From positions 1 through 6,966 of the forward strand of contig JAGOEH010000165.1 of assembly GCA_017997825.1 (NCBI GenBank): DNA of 6,966 nucleotides, in the 5' to 3' direction. Below the pieces are notes generated by a model, which was given only the letters and a program-made list of their open reading frames with translations, was not told where the DNA came from and did no database searches. Made by a program: the position numbers and the translations under genes. Source of the DNA: Candidatus Delongbacteria bacterium (GTDB lineage Bacteria; JAGOEH01). Below, piece by piece: positions 5,971-6,966 of the stretch; the first letter of the stretch is position 1, and the number at the start of each line of letters is the position of its first letter.

Positions 5971-6832
5971 ATCCAACCTGAGCAGCTGGATTCTGACCCT
6001 GCCCGGTCTGATCTGGTTGCTGGTATTCTTTTTTGTGCCTTACAGCGTGATCCTGCTGTATAGTTTTATGACTCCCAATGTCTATGATATCAATTATGTC
6101 TTCAGCTTCGACGCCTATCAGAATATTTTTCATACCAATTATATCGGATCGTTTTTAATTTCACTTCGTCTGGCGCTGGTCACGACGCTGATTTCGCTGC
6201 TGATGGGGTATCCGGTAGCTTATTACATCGCGCGCAGTTCGGTCCGGATCAAAAATTTTCTGCTGATTCTGATCATTGTTCCGTTCTGGACTAATTTCAT
6301 TATCCGGATTTTTTCGTGGCGGATTTTTTTAGCCCCGGATGGGGTGTTGAATTCGGTCCTGCTCAACCTGCATCTGGTGGATGGGCCTCTGCGAATATTA
6401 AGAACCGATTTTGCGGTGATTCTGGTTATGGTTTATGTTTATCTTCCCTATATGATTCTACCGCTTTACAGCGTGCTCGAGAAGATCGATTTTACACTGC
6501 TGGACGCCGCCAAGGATTTGGGTGCCGATTCATGGAAAGCCTTTTATAAAATAACCCTGCCGCTCTCCAAACAGGGGATTATCGCCGGCGCGATTCTGGT
6601 TTTCATTCCCTCACTGGGAGCCTATATCATTCCACAGATTGTGGGCAATCAGAATTCATTGTATATCGGCCAAATCATTACCTACAAGATCAAGAACATT
6701 CCCCGCAACTGGCCGCTGGCTTCCGGGCTCTCCCTGATCCTGCTGGCGATCATCGTGGTGCTGCTGATCGGTTTTTATCAGACTTACCGTCGTCTGAAAC
6801 GCAAGGAAAACGGGATCTATGACTTCAAATAA
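5933..6832 (+). CDS. potB: Spermidine/putrescine ABC transporter permease, PotB
   Basis: 299 residues with six predicted membrane helices at about 18-40, 76-100, 107-130, 158-178, 214-234 and 262-286. This is the standard fold of this inner-membrane permease family. The EAA-type coupling loop that docks on the ATPase is 'DAAKDLGADSWKAFYKITLP', starting at residue 191, with the conserved G197. The following 'GIIAGAILVFIPSLGAYIIP' and 'IPRNWPLASGLS' stretches are characteristic of PotB and help to separate it from sulfate or molybdate permeases. ATG 5933 lies inside potA. The nearest purine-rich site, AGGA at 5915-5918, is 14 nt away, which is long, so translation probably depends on coupling to potA. 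It overlaps potC by 14 nt. Substrate is predicted from family resemblance; the binding protein that would confirm it is outside the window. Confidence 0.9.
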   Translation: MSPSNLEKKHQAKSNLSSWILTLPGLIWLLVFFFVPYSVILLYSFMTPNVYDINYVFSFDAYQNIFHTNYIGSFLISLRLALVTTLISLLMGYPVAYYIARSSVRIKNFLLILIIVPFWTNFIIRIFSWRIFLAPDGVLNSVLLNLHLVDGPLRILRTDFAVILVMVYVYLPYMILPLYSVLEKIDFTLLDAAKDLGADSWKAFYKITLPLSKQGIIAGAILVFIPSLGAYIIPQIVGNQNSLYIGQIITYKIKNIPRNWPLASGLSLILLAIIVVLLIGFYQTYRRLKRKENGIYDFK

Positions 6833-6966
6833 AGGATTCTGGACCCGGTTTCTCTCGCTTTCTACCTTTACCTTGATTCTGGTATTCCTGTATATTCCAA
6901 TCCTGATTCTGATCATATTCAGTTTTAACGATTCCCGGATTATTTCGGGCTGGAAGGGATTTACCC
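6819..6966 (+). CDS. potC: Spermidine/putrescine ABC transporter permease PotC, N-terminal part (runs off the window)
   Basis: The frame opens at ATG 6819, inside the end of potB, and stays open to the right edge for 49 full codons. After a short N-terminus ('MTSNKGFWTR') comes a membrane helix ('FTLILVFLYIPILILIIFSF'). It is followed by 'FNDSRIISGWKGFT', which matches the typical PotC start, where a 'YxPI..L...SFN' helix leads into 'W.GFT'. AAGGA at 6803-6807 is 11 nt upstream. It would form the heterodimeric channel with PotB. Position, 14-nt overlap and motif together make the call firm despite the truncation. Confidence 0.85.
   Translation, partial: MTSNKGFWTRFLSLSTFTLILVFLYIPILILIIFSFNDSRIISGWKGFT

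Overview
The window reads as an ordinary stretch of a Gram-negative bacterial chromosome of moderate GC content. The best pointer to its origin is a 914-residue DUF2723 membrane protein with a TPR-containing C-terminus. Such proteins are typical of Bacteroidota and the wider FCB group, including uncultured relatives such as Marinimicrobia, KSB1 or Calditrichota. This placement is an inference from one family. I see no transposase, phage gene, CRISPR array, tRNA or rRNA.

Layout: (1) positions 2-274 hold the 3' end of a gene for a TetR/AcrR-type regulator. (2) A 103-bp gap carries a good sigma70-like promoter (TTGACT-N18-TATATT). (3) Positions 378-3122 encode the DUF2723/TPR protein, a likely GT-C glycosyltransferase of the GT117/TMEM260 type. 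(4) serC (phosphoserine aminotransferase) follows after 31 nt on the same strand with a strong ribosome binding site, so the two are probably co-transcribed. (5) Convergent to serC, on the minus strand at 4290-4460, is a 56-residue 2[4Fe-4S] ferredoxin with both cysteine motifs complete. (6) Positions 4461-4812 form a divergent regulatory region between the ferredoxin and the next operon. It contains two overlapping, mutually exclusive hairpins in the ferredoxin leader, a promoter facing right, a repeat shared with the first intergenic region, and a hairpin in the potA leader. (7) Positions 4813-6966 carry potA, potB and the start of potC, whose reading frames overlap (38 nt and 14 nt). This is a polyamine (spermidine/putrescine) ABC importer cut off by the window edge. 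The substrate-binding protein gene potD is expected further right.

Functionally the window combines envelope glycosylation, serine (and possibly pyridoxal phosphate) biosynthesis, a small electron carrier and polyamine uptake. These look like neighbouring housekeeping units, not one system. The points most worth a second look are the ferredoxin with its structured leader and the GGGT(T)CAGACCT..GATGAA element that occurs at the start of two separate transcription units. I do not see strong evidence of a new multi-gene system.
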